A stretch of 13,834 nucleotides of DNA. Origin: Clostridiales bacterium. Lineage in GTDB: Bacteria > Bacillota > Clostridia > Oscillospirales > Oscillospiraceae. The DNA is taken from the NCBI GenBank assembly GCA_021203685.1, contig JAJQAS010000231.1:1-13834 (forward strand), given 5' to 3'. Made by a program: the position numbers and the translations under genes. The notes beneath the pieces were generated by a model that was not told the origin of the DNA, ran no database searches, and saw nothing but the letters and a program-made list of their open reading frames with translations. Of the stretch, positions 1-8,081 are shown one piece after another. Positions within the stretch are counted from its first letter, which is position 1. Each line of letters starts with the position of its first letter.

Positions 1-2417
1 AGTTTGTCCGGCAGGGCTGGTGGGATGACCTGGACTGCATCCTGGCCAAGGCCAAAGAACTGGACATGAAGCTGTGGATTCTGGACGACTCCCACTTCCC
101 CACCGGTTTTGCCAACGGACGGGTGAAGGCGGACTATCCCCAGTACCTGAAATGGTATCTGGATATTCGGCGCTACGACGTGCAAGGTCCCATGCAGGGG
201 GCGCGGGTGGATTTCACTCTGCTGAAAGGCCGCCCCTGGGAGAAGCCGGACGCCAGCGCGCGGATTCTGGGCGTTTATCTGGCCAAACGCGCCACCCAGG
301 AGACGGTGGAGGGCGACCCCATCGCCCCGGAGACGCTGACCGACATCACCGCCCAAATGCAGCCGGACACCCGCCTGCTGACGCTGGACGTGCCGGAGGG
401 GGCTTACAGCATTTTCGTGGTCTTCCTGACCCAAAAAGGCGGCGAGGAGGCCACGAAGGATTACCTGAACCCGCTAGTGCGGGAGGCCACCGAGGTGCTG
501 CTCCAGGAGGTCTACGAGCCGCACTACGCCCACTACAAGGACGAATTTGGCAAGACCATACAGGGCTTTTTCTCCGATGAGCCGCGCTTCGGCAATGCCA
601 AGGGGACTGAGGCCGCCATCGGCACCGATATGGTGCTGCCCTGGCGGGAAGGGTTGGAGCAGGAGCTGGGCTTTGACGCCAAATACCTCCCCCTGCTCTG
701 GGTCAGGGCCGAAGGCAGGGAGAGCGACATTCGCCTGCGCTATATGGACACTGTCACCCGCCTTTACAACGAAAACTTTACCAAGGTGCTGGGGGACTGG
801 TGCCGCGCCCACGGCGTCTGGTATCTGGGCCACACCATCGAGGACAACGGCGCTCACGCCCGGCTGGGCTACGGCACCGGCCACTACTTCCGGGGCCAGC
901 AGGACATGGACTTCGCCGGAATCGACACCATCGGCGGGCAAATCGTGCCGGGGATGAACTACCATCACGACGCATTTAACACCGGCGGCAGCAACGGCGA
1001 GTTCTACCACTACGCGCTGGCGAAGCTGGCCTCCTCCGCCGCCCACCTGGACCCCAAAAAGCAGGGGCGGGCCATGTGCGAAGCCTTCGGCGCTTATGGC
1101 TGGAACGAAGGGCTGAAAGCCATGAAGTGGATCGCCGACCATCTGCTGGTGCGGGGGGTCAACTATATCGTCCCCCACGCTTTTGACCCCAAGGCGTTCC
1201 CCGACTTCGACTGTCCCCCCCACTTCTACGCCCACGGCCACAACCCCCAGTTCCGCTTTTTCAAGACGTTCAGCGACTATGTGAACCGGGTGTCCAGCCT
1301 GTTCCGGGGGGGGACCCACCCGGCAAAAGTCGGCCTGTTCTACCCGGCTGAGCTGGAGTGGTGCGGGGCTTATCTGCCGGTGGAAAAACCGGCCAGAGAA
1401 CTGACCACCCACCAAATCTCCTTCGACATCGTGTCGTTGGACTACCTGAAAACGGCGGAAGTGGAAAACGGCGGATATTCCATCAACGGCCAGCGGTTTG
1501 AGGTGCTGGTGCTGCCCTATGGGGAATGTCTGCCCAACCAGCTGGTCGCCCTTTTGGAGCAACTGCTGGCCCAGGGGGTGCGGGTGCTGACCGTGAACCA
1601 GAAGCCTGCCCGACAGACCGGGGGCGCGATCCCGGCGGCGGTGCTGGAGCGGCTGGAGGTCGTGCCGCTGAAAGAGCTGGGCAATGCGCTGGCTGCGTAT
1701 CAGGCGGTTGGGCTGTCCCAGCCCCAACCCGACCTGGTGGTGGGCGAATACGCCAGAGACGGCAAGCGGTTCTATATGCTGTTCAACGAGAACATTGGCC
1801 GCGCCATCCAGACCAATGTTGTTTTCCCGGCGGAGGGCAATCTGTACCGCTATGAGGCACTGACCGACACCCTCTGGGAGGAACCCAGGCAGGAGGTTGG
1901 CTCCCCGCTGACGCTGGATGCCTACGAATCCGCCGTGTTCGTGGTCAGTCAGGAGCCGCTGGCGGCAGAGAAGCAGCCCTGCGGAACGTGGGAGCAAATG
2001 CCGCTGCCCTGCGACTGGAAGGCGCAGTTTGCCGACAGCACCTCTTATCCGACTTTCACGGAGGACGTACCGGTGCAAAGCCTCTGCTGTGTCCAGACCC
2101 TGGCTGGCTGGGAGAAAAAGTGCGGCACCCTGCGGTTTACCGCCCAGGTCGAGGTCCCCGCCTGCTCCGGCGCGGCGCTGGATCTGGGGCAGGTCTACGA
2201 GACCGCCGAGGTGTTCGTCAACGGCCAGTCCGCTGGCTGCCGCATCTGCCGCCCCTACCGGTTTGACCTGACCGGTCTGCTGAAACCGGGCAAGAACGAG
2301 CTTTCCGTTGAAGTGACAAACACCCTTGGCACCGCCGTTCGGGACGGTCTGAGCCACTATATGGTCATTGAACCCTTTGGCGTGCAAGGCCCCGCCACAT
2401 TGCAAATCAGAAAGTGA
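1..2417 (+). CDS. GH106-like glycoside hydrolase (alpha-L-rhamnosidase type), 5' end missing
   Basis: The reading frame is open from base 3 with no start in the window, so the N terminus lies upstream; the first in-frame ATG (66) has no ribosome binding site and falls inside a conserved block. What is seen: an early RQGWWDD...KAKELDMKLWILDD...PTGFANG block, a FSDEPRFG motif with its Glu codon at 579-581, a CEAFGAYGW...ADHLLVRGVNYIVPHAFDP block around 1077-1190, and a C-terminal beta-sandwich with the GH2/galactose-binding look (LDLGQVYETAEVFVNG...; ...GKNELSVEVTNTLG) from about 2120 to 2400. This block order is known to me from large GH106/GH2-like glycosidases of Firmicutes and Bacteroidetes, which remove terminal rhamnose or related sugars from glycans or plant glycosides. 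The substrate is not shown by the sequence. Export cannot be judged without the N terminus. Eight bases separate it from the GH1 gene, so the two are co-transcribed. Confidence 0.72.
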   Translation, partial: FVRQGWWDDLDCILAKAKELDMKLWILDDSHFPTGFANGRVKADYPQYLKWYLDIRRYDVQGPMQGARVDFTLLKGRPWEKPDASARILGVYLAKRATQETVEGDPIAPETLTDITAQMQPDTRLLTLDVPEGAYSIFVVFLTQKGGEEATKDYLNPLVREATEVLLQEVYEPHYAHYKDEFGKTIQGFFSDEPRFGNAKGTEAAIGTDMVLPWREGLEQELGFDAKYLPLLWVRAEGRESDIRLRYMDTVTRLYNENFTKVLGDWCRAHGVWYLGHTIEDNGAHARLGYGTGHYFRGQQDMDFAGIDTIGGQIVPGMNYHHDAFNTGGSNGEFYHYALAKLASSAAHLDPKKQGRAMCEAFGAYGWNEGLKAMKWIADHLLVRGVNYIVPHAFDPKAFPDFDCPPHFYAHGHNPQFRFFKTFSDYVNRVSSLFRGGTHPAKVGLFYPAELEWCGAYLPVEKPARELTTHQISFDIVSLDYLKTAEVENGGYSINGQRFEVLVLPYGECLPNQLVALLEQLLAQGVRVLTVNQKPARQTGGAIPAAVLERLEVVPLKELGNALAAYQAVGLSQPQPDLVVGEYARDGKRFYMLFNENIGRAIQTNVVFPAEGNLYRYEALTDTLWEEPRQEVGSPLTLDAYESAVFVVSQEPLAAEKQPCGTWEQMPLPCDWKAQFADSTSYPTFTEDVPVQSLCCVQTLAGWEKKCGTLRFTAQVEVPACSGAALDLGQVYETAEVFVNGQSAGCRICRPYRFDLTGLLKPGKNELSVEVTNTLGTAVRDGLSHYMVIEPFGVQGPATLQIRK

Positions 2418-2425
2418 GGTATAGC

Positions 2426-3850
2426 ATGGGATTTCCCAAGGAGTTTCTCTGGGGCGGCGCAACGGCCGCCAACCAGTGTGAGGGTGCTTACAAAGAAGGA
2501 GGCCGGGGCCTCGCCAACGTGGATGTCATTCCGGCGGGGAAAGACCGCTTCCCGGTGATGCTGGGCCACAAAAAGATGCTGGCCCCCGACGGGGCGCACC
2601 GCTACCCCGCCATGCAGGGCATCGACCTGTACCACCACTACAAAGAGGACATTGCGCTGTTCGGGGAGATGGGGTTCCGCTGCTACCGGATGTCCATCGC
2701 CTGGACCCGCATTTTCCCCAACGGCGACGAGTTGGAACCCAACGAGGAGGGGCTGGCCTTTTACGAGGACCTGTTCCGGGAGTGCAGGAAGTACCACATT
2801 GAGCCGCTCGTCACCATCACTCATTTCGACTGCCCCATCCACCTGATCGAGAAATACGGCGGGTGGAAAAACCCGAAGCTCGTCGAGTTTTACAAGCGGC
2901 TGGTGACAGTGTTGTTCACCCGGTTTAAGGGGCTGGTGCGCTACTGGCTCACCTTCAACGAGATCAACATGATTTTGCACCTGCCCTTTATGGGAGCCGG
3001 ATTGGTGTTTGAGCCGGGCGAGAACGAGACCCAGACCAAATATCTGGCGGCCCACCACGAGCTGATTGCCTCCGCCTGGGCCACCAAAATCGCCCATGAA
3101 ATTGACCCGGAGAACAAGGTGGGCTGTATGCTGGCGGCGGGGATGACCTATCCCTATTCCTGCAACCCGGAGGATGTCTGGAAGGGCATGGATAAAGACC
3201 GGGAAAATTATTTCTTCATCGACGTGCAGTCCAGAGGGTACTATCCTTCCTATGCGAAGAAATTCTTCCAGCGGGAGAACATTCAGCTGGAGCTGTCGCC
3301 GGAGGACGAGCAGGTCATGCAGGAAAACACGGTGGACTTTATCTCCCTATCCTACTACTCTTCACGCTGCATCAGTGCAAATGCGGAGGCCCCCACCACA
3401 GCCGGAAACGTTTTTGCTACCGTTCGCAACCCTTACCTGAAAACCAGCGAATGGGGCTGGCAAATCGACCCGCTGGGGCTGCGCATCACGCTGAACAGCC
3501 TCTATGACCGGTATCAAAAACCCCTGTTCATCGTGGAAAACGGCCTGGGAGCCGCCGACACCCCGGACGAAAACGGCTATGTGGAGGACGATTACCGTAT
3601 CTCTTACCTGCGGGAGCATATCAAGGCCATGAAGGACGCCATTGATGAGGACGGCGTGGAGTTGCTGGGGTACACCACCTGGGGGCCAATCGATTTGGTC
3701 TCCGCCTCCACCGGCGAGATGAAAAAACGCTACAGCTTTGTCTATGTGGACTTGGACGACGAAGGAAACGGCACCCTGAGCCGGACGAAAAAGAAATCCT
3801 TTGACTGGTACAAGCGAGTGATCGCCAGCAACGGGGAAGAACTCGATTGA
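2426..3850 (+). CDS. GH1 6-phospho-beta-glucosidase
   Basis: A 474-residue protein of usual GH1 length. I chose ATG 2426 because GTGAGG (2414-2419) sits 6 bases upstream as a ribosome binding site; the longer frame from GTG 2414 would overlap the stop of the gene before it. The N terminus FPKEFLWGGATAANQCEGAY is the GH1 opening. The acid/base Glu is E179 in TFNEIN and the nucleophile is E371 in IVENGLG. Residues 424-437 (DLVSASTGEMKKRY) match the phosphate-binding loop that separates 6-phospho-beta-glucosidases (BglA/BglB/AscB type) from plain beta-glucosidases. The C-terminal KKSFDWYKRVI is also typical. Expected reaction: cytoplasmic hydrolysis of a 6-phospho-beta-glucoside to glucose 6-phosphate plus aglycone or sugar. 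Such substrates normally arise from PTS uptake, but no PTS gene is in the window. The family is certain, the phospho-specificity likely. Confidence 0.9.
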   Translation: MGFPKEFLWGGATAANQCEGAYKEGGRGLANVDVIPAGKDRFPVMLGHKKMLAPDGAHRYPAMQGIDLYHHYKEDIALFGEMGFRCYRMSIAWTRIFPNGDELEPNEEGLAFYEDLFRECRKYHIEPLVTITHFDCPIHLIEKYGGWKNPKLVEFYKRLVTVLFTRFKGLVRYWLTFNEINMILHLPFMGAGLVFEPGENETQTKYLAAHHELIASAWATKIAHEIDPENKVGCMLAAGMTYPYSCNPEDVWKGMDKDRENYFFIDVQSRGYYPSYAKKFFQRENIQLELSPEDEQVMQENTVDFISLSYYSSRCISANAEAPTTAGNVFATVRNPYLKTSEWGWQIDPLGLRITLNSLYDRYQKPLFIVENGLGAADTPDENGYVEDDYRISYLREHIKAMKDAIDEDGVELLGYTTWGPIDLVSASTGEMKKRYSFVYVDLDDEGNGTLSRTKKKSFDWYKRVIASNGEELD

Positions 3851-3957
3851 CTTCTCAGCCGGAGGCAGAAGGCGTGGCGACGGCATCGAAGAAGCCTGAG
3901 AAAGGACAAAATAAGCGATTGCCTTGGCAGCTCAGCCTGTGATTCCGTAAATGGACG

Positions 3958-3998
3958 AAGCGGTTCGAGAGATGTACGCCTCTCGGACCGCTTTTTTT
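3958..3998 (+). terminator. Intrinsic terminator of the glycosidase operon
   Basis: AAGCGGTTCGAGAG (3958-3971) pairs with CTCTCGGACCGCTT (3980-3993) over 14 positions with one G-U pair, across an 8-base loop. It is followed by a run of T to 3998. It lies about 107 bases after the GH1 stop. Confidence 0.9.
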
Positions 3999-4279
3999 GA
4001 TTCCCAAATTGCAATAGCAAGTTCTCTGGGCTCTTTTTCCCAAGTTCGGAAGTCTCAGGCATCAAAGGATGTGGTTTATGAAAAAAAGCTGAATCTCACC
4101 TATTCTGTTGGCGACCTACAGTTTGACAAACCTTACGGCAGGCGCTGCTTCATCACCAGAGCCAGAGACGGAACGCTTCTTACCGTCCTGTCGTTTCTTC
4201 CACATCGCCAAAAGAAGAGATAAGGCTGGCAAATGGGTGTCTGCCCTGTCGCCAGCCTTATTATATCACACTTGAGAAG
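3999..4279. other. Gap without a convincing gene
   Basis: A plus-strand frame 3951-4223 (90 codons) is open here. It starts inside the terminator stem, has no ribosome binding site, and its product (ending ...LLTVLSFLPHRQKKR) resembles nothing I know. It may be a fragment of a lost gene. It ends directly at the inverted repeat 4221-4260. Confidence 0.4.
4221..4260. terminator. Candidate bidirectional terminator
   Basis: TAAGGCTGGC (4221-4230) and GCCAGCCTTA (4251-4260) form a perfect 10-bp stem with a 20-base loop. The plus side is followed by TTATAT, the minus side by TCTCTTCTTTT. It sits just after the stop of the minus-strand ORF 4280-4711, where its terminator would be expected. The T runs are imperfect. 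Confidence 0.5.
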
Positions 4280-4711
4280 TCAGCGCACCAGGCAGGGCTT
4301 CTTGTTATCCAACTTCCAGCCGGGGATGAGGTACTGCATTCCGATGGCACATTTTGTGACTCCTTCTGCGTGATCCGGCACTACAACCACAATATTTGAC
4401 GCAAGTTCATCGTAATGGCGGGTCTTGTAGAGGGCGATAGGGATACCGTTGCCTACAATCAGGTTGCACTGCTCGTTGGAATACCGATTGGACATCATGA
4501 ACACTGCATCAAATCGACGGTTGATGATCATTCGCACAAAGCTCTCGCCGTCCCGGCTGTAGCAGTGGGATACATAATACCCTTCCTCAAACAGAATTTC
4601 TTCCGCATGATTTTCTGTAAAACGGGGCGAAAGAGGATCGCTTTTGTATTTCCCACGTTGAACCCGCGTTTCGATTACAAGTGAGCCAAAATCTGACAAG
4701 ATATTCTGCAC
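4280..4711 (-). CDS. Unrecognised protein, possibly a truncated gene
   Basis: A 143-codon frame that would start at GTG 4711. There is no ribosome binding site upstream, and an in-frame TGA lies three codons before the GTG, so either this weak start is used or the gene has lost its 5' end. The protein is soluble-looking with no membrane segment: a mixed polar N-terminal half, then an alternating hydrophobic/polar core (INRRFDAVFMM, then CNLIVGNGIPIALYKT, then SNIVVVV), suggesting an alpha/beta fold with parallel strands. I recognise no catalytic motif and no family. Base composition is more AT-rich than the flanking operons. It diverges from the YitT gene and ends next to the inverted repeat 4221-4260. 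It could be a remnant of a transferred gene. Confidence 0.4.
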   Translation of the reverse strand: MQNILSDFGSLVIETRVQRGKYKSDPLSPRFTENHAEEILFEEGYYVSHCYSRDGESFVRMIINRRFDAVFMMSNRYSNEQCNLIVGNGIPIALYKTRHYDELASNIVVVVPDHAEGVTKCAIGMQYLIPGWKLDNKKPCLVR

Positions 4712-4766
4712 AAAATTAAATCATGATGCTGTCAAAATTTAATGTAGTTTCGCTTTTTTAAAAGGA

Positions 4767-4795
4767 TTGACAAACGAAACAAGTTATTTTATTCT
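4767..4795 (+). promoter_or_regulatory. Sigma-A type promoter of the YitT gene
   Basis: TTGACA (4767-4772), a 17-base spacer, then TATTCT (4790-4795). Predicted start is near 4802, about 30 bases before the ATG at 4832, leaving a short unstructured leader. Confidence 0.8.
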
Positions 4796-4831
4796 GTGGG
4801 TGAAATGATTGATATGGTCAGGTGAATCACG

Positions 4832-5713
4832 ATGAACGCATCTCCCTGGAACTGGCGGGAATTTCTGGGCGCATTGGGCGGGACGTTTCTGTTTGCGTTT
4901 GCGGTCAACGTCTTTATTGTTCCCCAAAATCTTTACAACGGAAATTTGCTGGGCATCAGTCAGCTGCTGCGGACACTGATCCTTTTTCTGTTCCCCGTAC
5001 ACGTTCCCTTCGATATTGCAGGTATCATCAGTTATATCCTGAATATCCCCATGCTGATCCTCGCTTACGTGGCGCTGAGCAGGAGCGTGTTCCTCAAGAC
5101 CATCGTATGTGTGACCCTTCAAACGGTTTTTCTGACCTTTATCCCCATCCCCTCTGAACCGATTATGACCGATGAACTGGCAGGATGCGTCATTGGCGGC
5201 CTTTTGGCCGGCTATGGATGTGGTCTGGTCCTTCGGTTCCACTTTACCGGCGGAGGAACGGATGTTTTAGGTCTGGTGCTTACCAAACGATTCACCTCAT
5301 TCAGCGTGGGTAAACTCAGCATCGTCATCAATATCTTTGTTTACGCCGTCTGCGCTCTGACGCAAAACATTGAAACCGCCATTTATTCCATCATTTATGC
5401 CGTTGCCACGTCTCTGGTCATTGACAGGGTGCATTCGGAAAACATTTGCAGCGAAGCGACCATCTTCTGCCCCGGCGAAACGGATGCACAGGAAATCGTC
5501 CGCTATCTGGTGGATACCCTCCATCGGACAGCCACCTGCTGGGACGGCAGGGGCGGTTACAGCGGAGAAAGCGTTCATATTATTTGCACTGTGGTTTCCC
5601 AGTATGAGCTTCGCTTTCTGGAACGGTATCTTAAGCACAATCATCATCAGGCATTCCTGGTTAAAAAACACAACGTGGGGATCAACGGACACTTTGAAAA
5701 ATATCTGCTCTGA
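4832..5713 (+). CDS. YitT family membrane protein (DUF161 + DUF2179)
   Basis: A 293-residue protein, the usual length of this family. AGGTG (4820-4824) lies 7 bases before the ATG. The first ~190 residues carry about five or six hydrophobic segments (GALGGTFLFAFAVNVFIVP; FDIAGIISYILNIPMLILAY; TIVCVTLQTVFLTFI; a Gly-rich IGGLLAGYGCGLVLRF segment; IVINIFVYAVCAL). Between them is the FTGGGTDVLGLVL motif that marks YitT proteins. The C-terminal ~85 residues (ATIFCPGETDAQEIVRYLVD to the end) form the soluble DUF2179 domain. The family is widespread in Firmicutes as an inner-membrane protein; its transported or bound ligand is not established. It stands alone between its own promoter and terminator, and its GC content is lower than that of the operons around it. 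Confidence 0.93.
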   Translation: MNASPWNWREFLGALGGTFLFAFAVNVFIVPQNLYNGNLLGISQLLRTLILFLFPVHVPFDIAGIISYILNIPMLILAYVALSRSVFLKTIVCVTLQTVFLTFIPIPSEPIMTDELAGCVIGGLLAGYGCGLVLRFHFTGGGTDVLGLVLTKRFTSFSVGKLSIVINIFVYAVCALTQNIETAIYSIIYAVATSLVIDRVHSENICSEATIFCPGETDAQEIVRYLVDTLHRTATCWDGRGGYSGESVHIICTVVSQYELRFLERYLKHNHHQAFLVKKHNVGINGHFEKYLL

Positions 5714-5715
5714 GG

Positions 5716-5755
5716 AAAAAAAGGCGCGCCCTTGTGGGCGCGCCAAATGTTTTTT
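5716..5755. terminator. Bidirectional terminator between YitT and BCCT genes
   Basis: GGCGCGCCC (5723-5731) and GGGCGCGCC (5736-5744) form a perfect 9-bp stem with a TTGT loop. On the plus side a T run at 5750-5755 follows after five bases. On the minus side A7 (5716-5722) gives an immediate U run, so it is a stronger terminator for the BCCT transcript. It lies 3 bases after the YitT stop. Confidence 0.9.
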
Positions 5756-5771
5756 CAGGCGTTATATTGCT

Positions 5772-7430
5772 TCATGATTTGTTGGCCTTTCGGGCAGCCC
5801 GTCGGGCTTCCCGTTTGGCCTCCGCTTCCTCCTGGCCCTCATAGGGCAGGCGCTGGCTGGGAATGGGTTTGCCGTTTTCGTCGTAATCCTCCTGGAAGGT
5901 GTCATACTTGGCAGGGTTCATCATCACCTTGATCCAGCCCCAGATGAAGAACACAAACATAATGGCTGCGGGGAAGCCTCCCACGTTGCACAGTTCCTTG
6001 ATGCCATCGATCCCGTTGCCACAGACGGCCACCAGGCACAGCACACCCAGCGTGACACCCCAGACAATTTTGAGGATAATGGGGGACTCGGTGTCGTCCA
6101 CCGTCAGGCCCTCAGTACACAGACCGGCCATGGCGTTGGTGTTAGAGTCCGCCGCTGTAACAAAGGAGACGAACACGATCAGCAGGAACAGGGGGATGGT
6201 GATGATGCTCAGGGGTAGATGCTGCAACACAGCGTAGGTAGCCGCTTCGGTGCCGCCGGCCACCATGGCGTCGTAGATTCCATAGTCGGCCAGCTCGAAG
6301 TTGATGGCGGTGCCGGAGAACAGACCGATCCACACAGCACTGAACAGGGCAGGAATGAAGAAGATGACGTTGATGGTTTCCCGGACCGTATAACCCTTGG
6401 AGATTTTCCCCAAAAAAACCGACGTAATGGGCATCCACGCCAGCCAACAGCACATATAGAAGCTGGGCCACCAGCGGGACCACCCGTCGCCCTCGGCTGC
6501 GGAGGTCCAAAGCCCCATCTGGAAGAAATTCGTCAGGAATCCGCCGAAGCTCTCAACGGTCAGATCCAGAATATAGGCCGTAGGGCCGCAAATCAGGATG
6601 AAAAGGCCCATAACCATGTAAATCCTGGAGTTGATAGTGGAGAGGATCCGGATGCCGTTCATCACGCCGGAGGCCGCCGAGACGATGAAGGCGATGACGA
6701 TGGCGCCGCCGCAGATGATGTACAGATAGGTCCCATTGGAGATGCTGGTCAGGCTGGTGATGCCGCCGGAGAGCAGCAGCACGCCAGAGCCCATGGAGGC
6801 CGCCATGCCGCAGACCAGGCAGAACAGGCAGATGCAGTCCACTATAGGGGTCAGCTTGGTGGCCCAGCGGTCGCCCAGCGTGGGCACCAGCATGGAACCG
6901 ATGGCGAAACGCCGCTTCATGTTGAAGAACACAAAGGCGAACAGCAGCGCCGGCAGGCCGTAAATCGCCATGGGAGAGAAAGTCCACTCCAAAAACAAGG
7001 TCTGCATGGCCCAGCGGATGGACGCGCCGGAATAGGCTCCCTCGGTGATGTTGGTGGGGGGCGCAGTGATGTGGTACATGGGTTCGGCGCAGGCCCACAG
7101 CAGAATGCCCGCCGCCATAATGGTGCACAGGATAATCCAGACGTAGTTGGTGTAGCTCATCATGGGCCGACACTTGGAGCCACCAAAACGGACCTTGCTG
7201 ATGGGGGCAAAATAGGACACTACCATCAGCACCACGGCCAGGGTGGTCGTGCTGTTGAAGAGCCACTGGAAGTTGGTCACGATAAAGGTCTGTGCCGCGC
7301 TCATGGCCGCCTCAAAGGCGTCGTAACTGACGCAGCTGACGATCAAAATGGCCACAATAATCAGCCAGGGCGGCAGAAAAATGCTCCATTTTATCTTCTT
7401 TGACGATGTGTTTGCGGTGTTTTCCGGCAT
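5772..7430 (-). CDS. BCCT-family transporter with a non-canonical substrate signature
   Basis: A 552-residue integral membrane protein with about 12 hydrophobic segments. AAAAGGAGG (complement of 7438-7446) lies 7 bases before the ATG. Family hallmarks seen: GILLWACAEPMYHITAPP (108-125), the segment 321-351 ending in ISKGYTVRE, and FVTAADSNTNAMAGL (423-437), the counterpart of the FVTSADSG motif. BCCT proteins (BetP, OpuD, CaiT) import betaine, choline or carnitine, by sodium or proton symport or by antiport. Here the diagnostic Trp-rich block is altered: W321-P-S-F-Y-M-C-C-W329-L-A-W332 keeps the last two Trp but replaces two of the usual ones with Met and Cys, so the substrate may not be a standard betaine. 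The C-terminal tail (535-552) is highly charged and Arg/Lys-rich. It follows the YcxB-like gene by 60 bases, probably on one transcript, and ends at the terminator 5716-5755. Confidence 0.92.
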   Translation of the reverse strand: MPENTANTSSKKIKWSIFLPPWLIIVAILIVSCVSYDAFEAAMSAAQTFIVTNFQWLFNSTTTLAVVLMVVSYFAPISKVRFGGSKCRPMMSYTNYVWIILCTIMAAGILLWACAEPMYHITAPPTNITEGAYSGASIRWAMQTLFLEWTFSPMAIYGLPALLFAFVFFNMKRRFAIGSMLVPTLGDRWATKLTPIVDCICLFCLVCGMAASMGSGVLLLSGGITSLTSISNGTYLYIICGGAIVIAFIVSAASGVMNGIRILSTINSRIYMVMGLFILICGPTAYILDLTVESFGGFLTNFFQMGLWTSAAEGDGWSRWWPSFYMCCWLAWMPITSVFLGKISKGYTVRETINVIFFIPALFSAVWIGLFSGTAINFELADYGIYDAMVAGGTEAATYAVLQHLPLSIITIPLFLLIVFVSFVTAADSNTNAMAGLCTEGLTVDDTESPIILKIVWGVTLGVLCLVAVCGNGIDGIKELCNVGGFPAAIMFVFFIWGWIKVMMNPAKYDTFQEDYDENGKPIPSQRLPYEGQEEAEAKREARRAARKANKS

Positions 7431-7490
7431 AAACGTTCCTCCTTTTCTTTGGGTGCGGCATAGGGGACCCCTGGTGGGCCGTCGGCGAAA

Positions 7491-8081
7491 TCAGGGCTTC
7501 ACCGGCGCTGTCCCCTGGCCGCTGTGACTGGTATAAAAAACCCTGACGTAATAATCCAGGATCTCTCTCGTCAGGAGAATTTCCGATTCGGTCAAACACC
7601 GCTTGGGGAGACTAAACGTGTTGATCCGGTCCGGCCGGATGGCAAACAGTGTCTCCGTCTCATGAGCACGGCAGTCTTTATCCCCTTTCAGGTCGATTTT
7701 TGTTCCGTTGGTCAGCAGAATATATCCTTCCCCGGAGAGGGTATATTGATAATACCCCTTCCGCCGGGTGATGGCCCTGGCGCCCTTTTGGGCCTTGAAG
7801 TGGGGGGTCCACAGCACCAAAAAGGAAAACACGGCCAGCAGAATGGCCAGCAGGGCAAACTGCAGGCCATACGGGTCATGCGCGTACAGCGCCACACAAA
7901 CTACGGCCAGCGCCAGCAGCATATATCCCATGATTTGGCGGGAACGCCGGGAGCGTCGGTCCACGATGAGCCGCAGCGCCTCATACGCCTCCTCGTAGCG
8001 CAGTTCGTAGCGGACGGAGATCTCCCCGGAGGGGGGCGACCCGGCAGTGTCTTTTCTCTTTGCTTGCTTTTGACGGCTCAC
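7491..8081 (-). CDS. YcxB-like membrane protein
   Basis: I chose GTG at 8081 (196 residues) because AAAGGAG (complement of 8088-8094) lies 6 bases upstream. The frame is open to an ATG at 8234, but that start lies a few bases after the predicted transcript start, has no ribosome binding site, and would add 51 residues of low-complexity leader. Seen: a basic N terminus (SRQKQAKRKD), a conserved-looking VRYELRYEEAYEALRLI stretch, two adjacent membrane segments (MGYMLLALAVVCVALYA; FALLAILLAVFSFLVLW), then a soluble YQYTLSGEGYILLTNGTKIDL...FAIRPDRINTFSLPKR region ending in a short helix. This order matches the YcxB-like domain proteins of Firmicutes, whose function is unknown. It is first in the unit ahead of the BCCT transporter, so it may modulate that transporter or simply share its promoter. 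Confidence 0.75.
   Translation of the reverse strand: MSRQKQAKRKDTAGSPPSGEISVRYELRYEEAYEALRLIVDRRSRRSRQIMGYMLLALAVVCVALYAHDPYGLQFALLAILLAVFSFLVLWTPHFKAQKGARAITRRKGYYQYTLSGEGYILLTNGTKIDLKGDKDCRAHETETLFAIRPDRINTFSLPKRCLTESEILLTREILDYYVRVFYTSHSGQGTAPVKP

Larger units (their letters stand above)
3848..4282. repeat. 10-base inverted repeat flanking the 3851-4279 gap
   Basis: TGACTTCTCA at 3848-3857 and its exact reverse complement TGAGAAGTCA at 4273-4282 bracket the non-coding gap. Each copy contains the stop codon of a convergent reading frame (GH1 on plus, the unknown ORF on minus). It could mark the ends of a small inserted element, but no target duplication is visible and a 10-base match over this distance can occur by chance. 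Confidence 0.25.

Noticed and set aside
2414..2425. GH1 start at GTG 2414
   Set aside because: GTGAGG there serves better as the ribosome binding site for ATG 2426, and GH1 proteins start near FPKEFLWG.
474..2462. Long minus-strand open frame of 662 codons opposite the first hydrolase
   Set aside because: It is a GC-bias shadow of the plus-strand gene, with low-complexity Gly/Val/His-rich product and no domain; the plus strand has clear glycosidase motifs.
3951..4223. 90-codon plus-strand ORF as a real gene
   Set aside because: It begins inside a strong terminator, lacks a ribosome binding site and has no recognisable similarity; kept only as a note on the gap.
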